A program made the translations under genes and the position numbers. A DNA stretch of 64,000 bases, from the NCBI GenBank assembly GCA_964035575.1, contig OZ037910.1, forward strand, positions 682,001 to 746,000. Direction: 5' to 3'. The notes below the pieces were generated by a model. The model did no database searches and was not told the origin of the DNA. It was given only the letters and a program-made list of their open reading frames with translations. Positions 1 through 11,025 of the stretch are shown piece by piece (positions within the stretch are counted from its first letter, which is position 1; each line of letters starts with the position of its first letter). The stretch comes from Rhynchopus sp. YZ270_cl-10. Lineage: Eukaryota; Euglenozoa; Diplonemea; Diplonemida; Diplonemidae.

Positions 1-1
1 T

Positions 2-1573
2 GTAAGCAAGAACGCCTCCGCAGAAGATATCAAGAAGGCATACAAGAAGAAGGCAACAAAGCTCCACCCAGATGTCAGCAAAAGTCCAAATGCTGGAACC
101 GAATTCAGCCAGCTTAACGAAGCATATGAGACACTTAAAGACCCGAACAAACGCAATTTCTACAACGGAACCGGAAAAAAACCACAACACGAAGAGGACA
201 TTAACGGGTACAATGAGTATATGAAGCGACATGAGGAGATGCACGCGAGGCAAGCACATCATCAATCCCAGGCTCAAGCGCAGGCAGAAGCATATGCCCG
301 CGCACAGGCTCAGGCGCATGCTTCTTATGCAGAAGGGTTTGACTATCAAGACATGGACCCAGAACAGTTTGCGCAACGCATGCACTCCCGTGGTGCGGCG
401 TTTAGAAGGTTCGAGAGTGCCCCCTGGGAGAGTGCGCATGAGGGTCCATTCTATGCACGACCCGGGGCTGACCCATACGATGTTGAGTTTGAGGGGAGAC
501 GTTGGGGTTATGACGGTCGTAGGCAGAGAGACGACAGTCGTAAGAAGCATAAGACGCCACCCCGCAGGCCAACCCCAAAGACGCCGCAGCGTGGGCAGGA
601 TGTGACGGCGCAGTTGTCCATCACATTTGATGAGTCAATTGAAGGGACGTCGAAGACTGTGACCTATAAAGCGGATCGTGCTTGTTGGACCTGTGGAGGG
701 AGTGCGGTGCAGGGGCGGCAGCATGTGTGTCCAGAGTGTGATGGTGAAGGCATGTTCATCCAGCAGGTCTCGCCCTCGCAATTAGCGCAATACACCTGTG
801 ACACCTGTGAAGGAAGCGGTTCCATCAAAAAGGCCTGCTCAAAATGCGAAGGAAATGGTACCCTCAAGGCAGAGACATCGATAAATATCGGTATTCCACC
901 GGGGATGGATACAGGGTCGCAGCTCAGAATAGTAGGCCAAGGGGGTATAGGGAGTGGTGACAAGGCTACGGCTGGTGATTTGATTGTCAAAATTAAAACA
1001 CACAACCATGGGAGCCGCTTTGTGCGTGCTGCGGACGGTGCGCTGCATACGACTGTTGTCATTCCGCTGAGCGTTGCGCTTACGGGCGGAAAGGTAAAAA
1101 TAAAAGGACTGCGCAATGAAGACGTAACAGTAGAAGTACCCCAGGGGACACACCACCTCTCGCAAATGGCTTTGGAGATGAAGGGTGCCTTCCATATGCC
1201 CACACGGGAGTTGAAGCTCTCCAAGGACGGCAAGGTGGAGACAAAGTGCGACGGACACTTTGGGAAGGTCATTGGGCACTTTGTGGTCACATACCCACCG
1301 ATATCGACGCTCTCAGAGGAGCAGGTAAAGCTGCTGGCATCCCTGCCCGATACTGGGGCACATTCACTTATCTCTAAAAAGATTGAGAGGGAGACAATGA
1401 CTTTGCTTAGGTCGAAGTACGTCTCCACTGGGTTTGCGAGCACACCAGAGCCAGAGGCAAATCCAAAGCAACATAACGAAAAGCCACAACAGAAAAAGTC
1501 TCCACCACGTCGTACACCACCAAAGTACCAACCCAAAGCTAACCACCAAGCAAGGCGGAATAGATACGGCTAG
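2..1573 (+). CDS. DnaJ (Hsp40) type I co-chaperone, bacterial/mitochondrial-like, 5' truncated by window edge
   Basis: The reading frame is open from base 2, so the start lies outside the window. The first ~55 codons are the end of a J domain with the HPD tripeptide at 65-73, which stimulates the ATPase of a partner Hsp70. Instead of a Gly/Phe linker there is a Gln/Ala/His-rich stretch (about 230-330). Four CxxCxGxG-type zinc motifs follow (CWTCGGSA, CPECDGEG, CDTCEGSG, CSKCEGNG, about 685-860), the first lacking its last glycine. The substrate-binding C-terminal domains come next, then a basic Pro/Lys/Gln-rich tail. The C-terminal half resembles bacterial DnaJ and mitochondrial Mdj1/Tid1 more than cytosolic Ydj1, so a role in a mitochondrion-related organelle is likely but inferred. 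Any transit peptide would be upstream. The stop is TAG at 1571-1573. Confidence 0.93.
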   Translation, partial: VSKNASAEDIKKAYKKKATKLHPDVSKSPNAGTEFSQLNEAYETLKDPNKRNFYNGTGKKPQHEEDINGYNEYMKRHEEMHARQAHHQSQAQAQAEAYARAQAQAHASYAEGFDYQDMDPEQFAQRMHSRGAAFRRFESAPWESAHEGPFYARPGADPYDVEFEGRRWGYDGRRQRDDSRKKHKTPPRRPTPKTPQRGQDVTAQLSITFDESIEGTSKTVTYKADRACWTCGGSAVQGRQHVCPECDGEGMFIQQVSPSQLAQYTCDTCEGSGSIKKACSKCEGNGTLKAETSINIGIPPGMDTGSQLRIVGQGGIGSGDKATAGDLIVKIKTHNHGSRFVRAADGALHTTVVIPLSVALTGGKVKIKGLRNEDVTVEVPQGTHHLSQMALEMKGAFHMPTRELKLSKDGKVETKCDGHFGKVIGHFVVTYPPISTLSEEQVKLLASLPDTGAHSLISKKIERETMTLLRSKYVSTGFASTPEPEANPKQHNEKPQQKKSPPRRTPPKYQPKANHQARRNRYG

Positions 1574-1876
1574 TGGACGTTGGGAGGGTCGGATGAGAGA
1601 ATGGGCGGAGCGCTGATGCGACTGCTCAATTTTTTGTTTTTTCCGTTTGATAATGGTCTTCTGTTTTCTTGTTGTTTTTTTTTAGCACAGTTGCTTGTGT
1701 TCTGTAGTCTAGATCATTCTCTTGAAATCAGCGAATGTGCATTTCCATCAACGCGAAAAAAGAGATATTGCACATTTTTGTGCTCATAGCGACAAAGTGG
1801 CAAAGTGGCAGTATTTTTTTTCCAGCTTCTCTACAAAATGTCAGTTGCTTGACACAATCCCACACACCGTCCTCAC
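1574..1876. other. Intergenic region, 3' of dnaJ
   Basis: T-rich spacer between the DnaJ stop and the duplicated segment that starts near 1877. I see no conserved ORF, RNA gene or repeat copy here. Confidence 0.5.
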
Positions 1877-4790
1877 AGATCTATACACCTGTCTGGTTCT
1901 ATTTTTTACAAAATGTATTCGCTCCTCTTTGTTGGGTGCGCTGTCATTGCGCAAACCGCAACAGACGTGAATGCTCCTTCCGCAGTCTCTCCTGATAACA
2001 TGACGATCAGCATGCCCCCAAAGGATGACAACATGACCACGGGCAACATGACCTTCACCATTCCTAAGGACGACAACATGACGACGGACAATATGACTTT
2101 CACCATGTCGAAGGACGATAACATGACCACGGGCAATATGACATTCAGCATGCCCAAGGATGACAACATGACCATGGACAACAACATGACCTTCAGCATG
2201 CCTAAGGACAACATGACTTTCACCATGCCCAAAGACGACAACATGACCATGGGCAACAACATGACCATCAGCATGCCCAAGGATGACAACATGACCATGG
2301 GCAACAACATGACTTTCACGATGCCCAAGGACAACATGACCTTCAGCATGCCGAAAGACGACAACATGACGATGGTCAACAACATGACCTTCAGCATGCC
2401 TAAGGACGACAACATGACGATGGGTAACAGTGGATCATTCAGCATGCCCAAGGATGACAACATGACAATGGGCAACAACATGACCTTCACCATGCCCAAG
2501 GACAACATGACGATGGGAAGTGGAAGCTTCAGCATGCCGAAGGACAACATGACCATGGGAAACAACATGACGATGGGTAACAGCGGAAGCTTCACCATGC
2601 CGAAGGACGACAACATGACCATGGGCAACAGTGGATCATTCAGCATGCCTAAGGACAACATGACGATGAGCATGCCCAAGGGTGATGCGAGAGAGGAATG
2701 CACTGGACGCATGTCGATGTGGGGTGATGAAGAAAAGGAGTTCTGCTGTATGGCATGGGGCGTGGGATGTGGCGCGATTGCTCGTTACAACTGCAACGTG
2801 ACGGCGGACAACAACGGCGTGGCGACTTGGGAGGAGGAGAAGAGAGCGTACTGCTGCGAACGCGACATGGTGGGTTGCGATGGCCTGGACAGGGCTGCGT
2901 TTGACTGCACGTGGTCGGCAGCGACGATGGAGCCATGGACACGTGTGCACAGCAAGTGGTGCTGCGAGAAGGAGAACGTGCGCTGCATGAACGCTGAGGA
3001 GCTGAAGGAGGAGCGTGAGGTGGAGATGTGCCTGAAGCGCGAGGCTGAGGCTGGAGGCTCGCACGCGATGAGTGCGGACATGGACGCGTGCTGCAGGAAG
3101 TTCGACATTGGGTGTGTGTCGGACGTGAACTGCTTTGACGGGACAAACGTGACGACGTGGGCTGAGGAGAAGCGTACGTTCTGCTGCCGTGAGAAGGACG
3201 TGGGCTGTGCGATGCAGTGCGACGTGGCAGCACTGCGCAGAGGTGATGTGCTCCTGCCGAGCCAGCAGGACTTCTGCTGCGAGGTCAAGGGTGCGTGGTG
3301 CTCGGACGACTACTTCACGGCACAGGCGCAGACAGACGCAGAGCTGGACGAGGTGGACGCAACTGCTGGGAAGACTGTGCGTGACGTGAGCCTGCGTCTG
3401 CAGGGCGACGCTGATGTCTTGAGCAACCCGAAGCAGGTGCTGCGCCGCATCCGCTGGGCACTCCTTGCTGCCTCTGAGGAGCTCCAGATGTCGCCCAAGG
3501 ACCTCATTGTGACTGTGCTTGGTGTGCTCATGGCGAACCACACGAAGCCGCCTGTTGGTCTGCCCGGGTGGTCTGTGGACGTGCCACGTTCCTGGAACGC
3601 ACAGCTGCTGCTTGAGGAGACGTCGCGTCTGGCGGGCATGGGAGGCATGGGAGGCAACGCAACCGACAGCGACGCACGCACTGGGGTTGTGCTTGGGGAC
3701 GATGCTGTGTCGGGCAACAGTGGCTACTTTGTGGAGGCGAAGGTTGTGGGCGACACGGCCACCTCTGCGGACAAGAAGGTGGGACAGGTGGCACAGACGA
3801 TGGAGCAGGCGGCAAAGGGAACGGGACCACTGGGAGCTGGTGGGAACGGCCCTGAGGTGCGCCCGATTGGCTCTGGTGTGGAGGTGGGCACCACGGCTGG
3901 GGGAGCAAAGGAAGAGTCGTCGTCGTCATCGAACGGATGGGTGTGGGCACTGATTGCGTCTGTGGCAGCTCTGTGCACAGGAGGTGTGGTGGCTGCTTTT
4001 GTGGTGACAAGGAGACAGCAGCAGGCGCAGGAGACAGCAATGTACGTTGAAGTTCTGAATGAACTTCATGAGTCTGAGGCGAAGGTGGACCAGCTGTAAG
4101 AAAATATATTATTCACATTCATTTGCCCCGTGTTTTGTTTGCGTGTCTTTTGTCTTTTACAGAAACACAACCGGGTCAACTTACGATACATACATAACTT
4201 GTCTTTTGTTAGTCAATTCATTTTGACGATTGTTTTTCACGACAATTTTTCTCTTTTCGATTCTGTACTCTGTTCTGAAGTGTGCGTATTACACCTATTG
4301 CTGTGGGCACCCCACATCGGAAGACTGTGATCGCTTGCATTTTTGCAAGGAACTTTCAATACACACTTTTGCTGAACAGATATTTTTTTTGAACCCCCCT
4401 TTTTGGTGACCAAGTACGAGAGCCTTAGGTACATCTGATCAGCTTTAACCATTTTTTTTCATTTTTTTTTTTGGTTCAATACACAGATAATGTCATTTTG
4501 TGAATTCTACTTTTATGAGAACCTCATGAAAAAAAATATTCAAGAACGGTTGCAAAAAATGCGTACCTTTCCCTTCAGAAGGCGAGGTATATATTTTTTG
4601 CTTATTTTTTGTGTAGAGCTGCTAGTTCCGTTTCAGATCCGGTGTCCCAGACTCCGCCCACTGGAACGAGCTATGTTGTGTTGTGTGAACGTTACGATCA
4701 GTATGTCACGACGGATGCCATGTCTAAATTTCCCTGCACACCCCTTTGTGCAAGGAATTGAGCTTTGTTTGCAGCCGGTTTTCTGCTTTG
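1877..4790 (+). repeat. Segmental duplication, copy 1 (surface-protein gene plus 3' flank)
   Basis: This block matches 12571-16045. The match starts about 35 bp before the surface-protein ATG, covers the whole gene and continues about 690 bp past the stop, where long stretches of 3' flank are identical. Repeat number and local insertions differ, for example about 4370-4490 against 15560-15740. The near-identity outside the repeat stalk implies a recent duplication or ongoing conversion. Confidence 0.88.
1913..4099 (+). CDS. Type I surface protein with NMT-sequon repeat stalk and CC-x6-C modules (copy 1)
   Basis: 728 aa. Residues 1 to about 18 are a signal peptide. Residues 27 to about 254 are degenerate tandem repeats of MPKDDNMTMGN followed by NMTFS or SGSFS; nearly every unit holds an N-M-T glycosylation sequon. 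The next ~200 residues hold six modules built on W/E...K..xCC-x6-C (FCCMAWGVGC, YCCERDMVGC, WCCEKENVRC, ACCRKFDIGC, FCCREKDVGC, FCCEVKGAWC). A cysteine-poor domain of ~200 residues follows, then an acidic/Ser linker, a membrane helix at about 677-699 and a 29-residue cytoplasmic tail. The architecture says cell-surface glycoprotein; the ligand is unknown. The start was chosen because it opens directly into the signal peptide. A second copy lies at 12615-15287. Confidence 0.88.
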   Translation: MYSLLFVGCAVIAQTATDVNAPSAVSPDNMTISMPPKDDNMTTGNMTFTIPKDDNMTTDNMTFTMSKDDNMTTGNMTFSMPKDDNMTMDNNMTFSMPKDNMTFTMPKDDNMTMGNNMTISMPKDDNMTMGNNMTFTMPKDNMTFSMPKDDNMTMVNNMTFSMPKDDNMTMGNSGSFSMPKDDNMTMGNNMTFTMPKDNMTMGSGSFSMPKDNMTMGNNMTMGNSGSFTMPKDDNMTMGNSGSFSMPKDNMTMSMPKGDAREECTGRMSMWGDEEKEFCCMAWGVGCGAIARYNCNVTADNNGVATWEEEKRAYCCERDMVGCDGLDRAAFDCTWSAATMEPWTRVHSKWCCEKENVRCMNAEELKEEREVEMCLKREAEAGGSHAMSADMDACCRKFDIGCVSDVNCFDGTNVTTWAEEKRTFCCREKDVGCAMQCDVAALRRGDVLLPSQQDFCCEVKGAWCSDDYFTAQAQTDAELDEVDATAGKTVRDVSLRLQGDADVLSNPKQVLRRIRWALLAASEELQMSPKDLIVTVLGVLMANHTKPPVGLPGWSVDVPRSWNAQLLLEETSRLAGMGGMGGNATDSDARTGVVLGDDAVSGNSGYFVEAKVVGDTATSADKKVGQVAQTMEQAAKGTGPLGAGGNGPEVRPIGSGVEVGTTAGGAKEESSSSSNGWVWALIASVAALCTGGVVAAFVVTRRQQQAQETAMYVEVLNELHESEAKVDQL

Positions 4791-5548
4791 ACCGAGCACC
4801 ATGCAGCAGAATGATGACATGAACAACACTTTGTTCTGTTCATTTGCGTTACCCCATTTTTCCCCCCCACCCACCAGTCTTCTTTATTGTCCGCTGCAGG
4901 AAAAAGCGTTATTGTTGGGAGAAGGCTCTTTTTTCCCCGTAAAAAAGACTTCACCCACACACAAGCTATACCTACAGATTTTCTTTTGAAAAATTCTTTT
5001 CTTTTATTACGTCTAGGGTCTCACAGACTTCACTAAAACATACGATTTTTCTGGTACCACGAATCAGTGGGCGTACCGTCACCTTTTGGCTTTTTGACCC
5101 TTATATCGCTCCCTTCCTGCGTTATTTTTCTTTGAGGTACATTGCCACGAGAGTGCTTTATATTTCAAGTCAACTTTTTTCTCCCCCTTTTTTTTTTTCC
5201 ATTTCACTTGCTGCACCTACCCGCATCTACATTGATTTCATTCCTCCCCCCCCCTTTTGTGCACAAAGCTGGATCAATCGATTTTTTTTTGCTTTGCCAA
5301 AAGAAAAGAACTTCTCATATCCCCCTCTTCCTTTCTTCTTTGCACGATCCACCAGGCACCGCAGTGACGTCTGCTAAACCGGAACTGCAAAAATGCAGGT
5401 GAAAAAGTCTGCAGAAACCTGATATTAAGCGCTACGTAGCATAAACACTTTTCAGGATAAATTTTTTTTCGTGTAATAATTTTCCTCTCATTTTTTCAAA
5501 AAAACACACTACACAACCACCAGGGGGGGGCTGAAAAAAAAATAAGCA
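4100..5548. other. Intergenic region with repeat remnants
   Basis: The first ~690 bp belong to the duplicated flank. A partial family C repeat lies at about 4405-4440 and a partial family B repeat at about 5134-5180, some 370 bp before the lipase start. The rest is T-rich homopolymer DNA with no supportable gene. Confidence 0.5.
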
Positions 5549-7729
5549 ATGCCGCATCTTCGAGCCTGCAGCCGTTCCTGGACGGTAGGGTCGGATGACT
5601 TTGTGTTCACAGGGCTGCGGTGGTTCTGTATGAACGCTGTATTCGCTGTGGCTCTCCCCATTGTCTTCCGCCTGGGGCACGAAGACTGCGGGCGGAACAT
5701 TGCTGAATACATTGTAACCGCCTTTTGTGTACACTGCCTCATGGCGCTGGCCTGTCTCTTTTTGGTGTACCAATCTTCAAAGGGCTCTGTGTTTGAGACA
5801 GCGAAGCGGAGGTTGGTGCCGTTTGCGTTGTTGTTGTGTTTGGTCTGTTCTGTGGTGATTGCGGGGGTTGCTGTGTGGGGGGTGCTTCTGTACTTCAAGC
5901 ATGATGCCTGTGGAGACCATGATGAAGACCGAAAATGGGTTCTCGCAACAGCGATCTGCCAACTCATCATCCTTGCCGCTGTTCTTTGCAACCTCGCAGT
6001 CTCTTACGACTCAATAGACTCCATGGGTAACCCCTCCGACGGAGAAGAAACCTTTGAATCCTACAAAAAGCTGTGGTTCCGCCGGTGCTCCTGCTTTTTC
6101 TTTTGCATTGGAACGGAAGAAGAAGCTGTAATGAACGTTGCCACTATAATGAGTGGTGTCTTCGCAGGGTTGGACCTGGTCTCGTCAGATCTGAGCGCAG
6201 GTATTGTGTTGCTCCGAGCGAAGCAGATCTCGATGATAAAGCAGGCACAACGTGCAGCAGGGTTGCGTACAAACAAGGATGAGATGGTTGGCCATACTGA
6301 TATCAAGTTGTCACATGGTGCCCGACCCATTCCGATTGCCTCAGAGGAGCTGAACGATGATGTCCGTACTTTGCATCTTTATGGAAAATACTTCATGGCT
6401 GCTTATGGCTGGCCACTGCACTGCTTTGCACATCCATGCACCGGAGTGCCTACGATGTGTGGTGCATGCTGCCTCGGTCTGCCTCCGACAAAGCGAGGCA
6501 AGCAAGTGGTCATCGAAAACGACTGCTGCAAATGCAACACCGCAGCGTTCTTCGCAGAGACCAAGGTACGCCAAGAATACGTCAAATATATGTCCTGGGT
6601 CTCCGAGGTGGAGTGCCCAGCGTTCTACCTTTGCGTCGACGATGAGCTAAAATCTATTATTCTTGGAATCCGTGGAACGCTTTCTTTGGCAGACTGTTTG
6701 ACTGATGCGCAGGCAGACATAATCCCCTTTGGCGAACACCTTGCCCCGAACGGCACTGCACACAAAGGTATCGCCACCGCTGCAATCAAAATCCAAAAGC
6801 GCATCGCCGAGCTGGGCATCCTCGAAGAGGAAATCAAACGGAACGCTGACTACAAATTTGTGGTTCTCGGCCATTCCCTCGGTGCAGGGACAGCAGCGCT
6901 GTTGGCAGTCCTCCTGAAGAAGCAATACTCTGAGCTGCTTTGCCTTGCTTATGCTGTGCCTGGTGGTCTAATGAATTTGGAATTGTCAAAGGCGACCCGG
7001 GATTTTGTTATTGGAACTGCAGTGGGGCAGGATTTAGTTCCTAGGGCATCATTGCCTACTGTATACAACGCAAGAAACCGGATGCTTGAGGCTATGTCGC
7101 AATCTCATAAGGCAAAATGCCAGGTTCTCGGCTGCTGCTGCTGTTTCAGCAATGATTCGCAGCACAACAACTTCTTCCGCATCAACGACAACACCGCTAC
7201 GGACAGAGAAACCCCACCAGAAGCCCTCCCAATTCTCTCTGCAGCAGACGAACCAGGGAGGGTCCTCTCCGCCTTTCTGTCCAGCCTTCGTGCGATAGAC
7301 CCTAGGGTGCCTACGCATGCGATGTACCCTCCGGCACGATTTGTTCATTTAATGAGAGTCGGACAGAAGAAAGGCAAACTGCTGTACTTCCCTGTGTACC
7401 GTGATGTCGTGGAGATGATGGACGAAGGGATTCTCATGTCGGTGCGGATGGTGACGGACCACTTCCCGGATCTGATGTTGGATGTGCTTGAGAAAGTGGT
7501 CGAGCCGCAGAAGCGTGAGCCCCTAGGTGGATGGGGCATGGATGCCCGCCCTTATAGAAACCCAATGCGTTTGTATGAAGAATACCTCAACAACGGGGAG
7601 CAAGGGGAGACCGAGGATGCCGTCACAACGCGGCCAGAAAACCCTGTCAATGTCAGCGATGTGACCCTCGTTGAAACCACCCCGGACAGTGCGCCGGCGG
7701 AGTCCTCCGAGCAGCCGGTTGTTGAATGA
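5549..7729 (+). CDS. DAGL: sn-1-specific diacylglycerol lipase (class 3 lipase) with four N-terminal membrane helices
   Basis: 726 aa in one exon. Four hydrophobic helices span about residues 15-155, as in animal DAGL alpha/beta. The segment LDLVSSDLSAG matches the DAGL linker before the catalytic domain. The alpha/beta-hydrolase has the IRGTLS segment, the nucleophile elbow GHSLG at 441-445 (Ser443), a candidate catalytic Asp495 in GQDLVPR and a candidate His600 in PPARFVHLMR. A Cys-rich insert (CCCCFSN, about residue 529) follows the Asp, where DAGLs carry a regulatory loop; another Cys-rich stretch precedes the lipase core. Expected reaction: release of the sn-1 fatty acid from diacylglycerol at the plasma membrane, giving 2-monoacylglycerol. 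The C-terminus is acidic and Pro/Thr-rich. The family call is firm; the DAGL subfamily rests on the four-TM layout and linker. Confidence 0.9.
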   Translation: MPHLRACSRSWTVGSDDFVFTGLRWFCMNAVFAVALPIVFRLGHEDCGRNIAEYIVTAFCVHCLMALACLFLVYQSSKGSVFETAKRRLVPFALLLCLVCSVVIAGVAVWGVLLYFKHDACGDHDEDRKWVLATAICQLIILAAVLCNLAVSYDSIDSMGNPSDGEETFESYKKLWFRRCSCFFFCIGTEEEAVMNVATIMSGVFAGLDLVSSDLSAGIVLLRAKQISMIKQAQRAAGLRTNKDEMVGHTDIKLSHGARPIPIASEELNDDVRTLHLYGKYFMAAYGWPLHCFAHPCTGVPTMCGACCLGLPPTKRGKQVVIENDCCKCNTAAFFAETKVRQEYVKYMSWVSEVECPAFYLCVDDELKSIILGIRGTLSLADCLTDAQADIIPFGEHLAPNGTAHKGIATAAIKIQKRIAELGILEEEIKRNADYKFVVLGHSLGAGTAALLAVLLKKQYSELLCLAYAVPGGLMNLELSKATRDFVIGTAVGQDLVPRASLPTVYNARNRMLEAMSQSHKAKCQVLGCCCCFSNDSQHNNFFRINDNTATDRETPPEALPILSAADEPGRVLSAFLSSLRAIDPRVPTHAMYPPARFVHLMRVGQKKGKLLYFPVYRDVVEMMDEGILMSVRMVTDHFPDLMLDVLEKVVEPQKREPLGGWGMDARPYRNPMRLYEEYLNNGEQGETEDAVTTRPENPVNVSDVTLVETTPDSAPAESSEQPVVE

Positions 7730-8150
7730 AACCCAGTGGAAGACTGTTTATGGCAGCTACAGTAATCCATTCGAAAAAGGAAAAAAAAGGAAAAAAGGAA
7801 AAAGGAAAAAGAAGGATCAAAAAGGAGAAAATACTTTTTGCAAGTATTCGTATCCCTTTTTTTGGGGCGATATTTGAGTACAACAGTTGATGATTTGTCG
7901 AAGAAAGAGCGGTGATTTGCACATAGTTGCCAACTCCACTTCATTTGTGATTTTTTTTTGAAAAAAAAATGAGAAGGAAGGAAAAGGGTTAGATTGAGAT
8001 ATGCTTTGTTTTATGTTTCTCTCTCCCCCAACTGAGATGCGGTTTTGCTCGTTTCCACTACTATTTTTGTTTTTGGTTTTTTTGGTTTTTTGTTCAAGGT
8101 GACGAGGCTTCGTATCATCTTACAATAATTGTTTCTCTCCATTTTTTTTA

Positions 8151-8235
8151 GGACTGCATGGTTGGGTGTCCACCCCCGGTACAGCCGGTACATTGTACCA
8201 AAGGTACACTGTCACGAGAGGGGCTTTTGTCCTGT
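8151..8235 (+). repeat. Family B interspersed repeat
   Basis: Matches the family B consensus: GGACTGCATGGTTGGGTGTCC, then a GGTACAGCCGGT block, ACCAAAGGTACACTG and a CACGAGAGGGGCTTTTGT block. The T-rich tail seen in other copies is degraded. Confidence 0.75.
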
Positions 8236-9250
8236 GCTGCAGTGAGTATGGGACGGAGGGGTAGGGGATGACCCAGTATCTTCCAATACATTCAATCCCG
8301 TTTCTCCTTCTCACCCCTTTTTTTTGAGGTAGTACACAGGGCTTTGTGTTTCAAGCTTTTCATTTTAGGGGTTTTTTTTAACTGGCGTATGTGAAACATT
8401 TCAGGACACCTGAGTTTATCGGGCCAATTCTAGCTTCTGCGAACCGCCACCTTTGCAAAATTCACATCCCAGACTCGCCTCCAACCGGGCCTATAACGTG
8501 TTTTTTTTTTGTCCCCCAAAGGAAGGATGTACGTGTTACACCCTTTAGTGCTTACTGTTTGTGTTATAAATAGTAAGTATATGAATGTATTTTGTCCCAT
8601 CACATACCCACTATTTACTCCAGTTCTTGGTTTTGGCCACCAAAGCCAAATCAATAGAGAACCAACTATTTTTTCGTTTTTATTTTTGTGCTTTTGAGCG
8701 CACAAAATACCCGATCTTTTTTTGCGATGGAGTGTCAGTGTCTGCGTCCCAGAGGCGTTTGCACAAATCAACACTTCACTTTTTTTTTGTACCACCTTTT
8801 TCCATTAATCCCCCTACCATTCACAGTTATGGTTTCGGGATTTCGTACTTTCTTACTTCACTTGTTTGACTCAAAAAAATTCCTCTTTTTTTCTCTCTGT
8901 GAGTTTGCTGTTCCTTCTGTAGAAAAAAAAAAATAATGAGATAACCACAGAGCGATTTTGAACCCTATTCAATTCTAAGGGTTTTTCTCGTAGATGTGAT
9001 TCTGCAGAGAACAGACACTGCGTAGCAACTCACAATAGGGATGGAGAGGGGTTGTCACAGCTTATGCATAGAACAACGTGAGTAGGGGGAAGGTAGGTGA
9101 TGGGGGTTGGAGGGAGAGAGAAGGGGGGGTGATAGTGAGTTGCTGTGTCTCGTGGAGGAAAGTAGCAAAAAAAGAAGAAAAAAATGACGTCGTGTCCATG
9201 TGGTGGTGTGCTCGTTTCCCCCCTGATTTCCCGTTCTCTATTCAATCTGT

Positions 9251-9281
<31 letters not shown>
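9251..9281. repeat. Uninterrupted G31 homopolymer
   Basis: Thirty-one consecutive G residues on the + strand, 15 bp before the left end of the TIR element at 9297. The true length is uncertain because such runs are error-prone in sequencing. Confidence 0.9.
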
Positions 9282-9282
<1 letters not shown>

Positions 9283-9604
9283 AGCTGCAAAGCACATACA
9301 CGGCGGGGTCCACACACCCGAGGGTCCGTAAATTTTACGGACCCTCTTTACGGACCCTCAAGTGCGGACCCGGGTCCGTAATTACGGACCCTAGGGTCCG
9401 TAATTACGTACCCTAGGGTACGTAATTACGTGGTCTAAGGTGGGAAATCACTGTTTGGATGTGTGACTGCTGGTCGAAAAGCCCTGGGAGCAAACCGAGT
9501 GGTACACAGGTACCACATGATAGACCATGATCATGTGGGCCTATCCCAAGTTACATACCGAAAAAAGTCGTGAGCTCGGTTAGTTGTCAAAGACGTCTTC
9601 CACC

Positions 9605-11005
9605 ATGCACTGAGGAGATAATGATCCAACAATTTACAAGAAAGATTACTTAACCTACTGCTGGAAATTGCCAGGTCGTAGTAACACACAAAGTGTGCCT
9701 CCGTTCGGGAAGACCGGATATTCTAGAGACCAAAAAGGCCTCAAGAATATCTTCCGGTAGTCAAGGTATAACCGAGTGAACGGCCCAAGACCCCCGTGGA
9801 GAAGTTAAATGTTGTAATGCTATCAAGTAGAAACTGCGAACACTGTCTTACCCTCCTCAATACATGGTGGAATATTTCTTTGACAACAAACCGAGCTCAA
9901 GAGTTTTTAAACTTCCCTGAGGGAATGCGAGACGCAAAATTTACCACCAGACCCTGTCTTCGTGCACCTTCGGTGCAACGCTGCAGACAGGCCAAACTGC
10001 GTTGGACTCAGAGGAATGCCTGCTGTGCAGTGTATCAATGAGAACCAAGTCCCAGCAACAAGGGGCGCCTTTTGGCGGGCGTTGTTGAGGGTGTTTGGGG
10101 TGCAAAGTTTTCCACAATTTTGATGCGCGGGTACAGAAGTGTTGTCTTGTTCTTTCATCTTTAGGAATGTAAATGTCAATCGCGTTTAACTACCACTAGG
10201 GCTTGTTCAGTGAACCCACAAGGGGTCGAAGGGGGTTGGTTATCCCATAGCTATCAAAGGTTGTGTCGACCAGGCTAATCCACTATGTTACGCTGTACGT
10301 TGTTAAATCCGAAGAAATAACACTTTAGCAGCCGCAGGAAGTTTGTTAAAAAGAGTGCCTCACGCTACACAAACCACCACCCGCGATTGACTTAGATGTT
10401 ATAACAAAGAGAATTCAGAACAAAACAACACCCTGCCCCATACACACTAAATTGTCATGCTTCAAGAGCATGCCTGGGCCAAAATTACTGTTGACAAAAA
10501 AGGCAACAAGACCACCCACAAGGAGTGTGAAATGTGCACTGGTTTTCTGGGGGAACGCAATATTTTCTTGTGTCTAGTCCTCCGCAAGCAGAGGACAGAC
10601 TTTCCGGAAGGTTTCCAAAGTCGAATTTCTTGCACTAGCTATGCTCCCTTGGTTAATGGCTATAGCAGTGACTGACTAAGTGTACCCACCCCCCTCCACC
10701 CAGATCTTCGTCCGCAAAATCAGAATAGATTGATGCGGGTAGATTTTGAGTTGTTGAATGTCGGACCGCGGTGAAGCTTCTCATCGCAATCGCGGGTGCA
10801 GTTCAGACTTCACGATCCTGTATAAGTGTAAATGTGGGGTGTGATTAAGTTATGGTATACAAACGTAGTAGTCGGGAAAGGTGAGGTTAATAAAAAAGGC
10901 TATTTATTGCCGTGAAATAAGATAGATTTTTTCCACGCTACAGGTCGAGAGAGTGACCTGCTGCACAAATGGTTCGAGTGAAGCGAGGTGAATTATGTGA
11001 AGCAG
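9605..11005. repeat. Shared element core, copy 1
   Basis: Aligns with 42701-44105. The stretch 10081-10490 is about 97 percent identical by eye to 43195-43600. Identity is interrupted by a replaced patch (about 9868-9940). Short ORFs such as 10457-10675 are not preserved between copies (a 2-base indel shifts the frame), so coding conservation is not supported. Confidence 0.85.
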
Positions 11006-11025
11006 GTAACGAGCGCCTGTGGAAC

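Larger units (their letters stand above)
7730..9296. other. Intergenic region with repeats and homopolymers
   Basis: Contains a purine-rich GGAAAAA tract (7775-7830), a family B copy (8151-8235), T-runs and the G31 run at 9251-9281. I see no supportable gene. Confidence 0.5.

Noticed and set aside
9184-9284. Glycine-run frames over the G31 tract
   Set aside because: Caused purely by the homopolymer.
10457-10675. 72-codon frame in the element core, considered as a zinc-finger peptide or transposase remnant (KECEMCTG)
   Set aside because: The other core copy has a 2-base indel that changes the N-terminal frame, and there is no similarity to a transposase that I can name.
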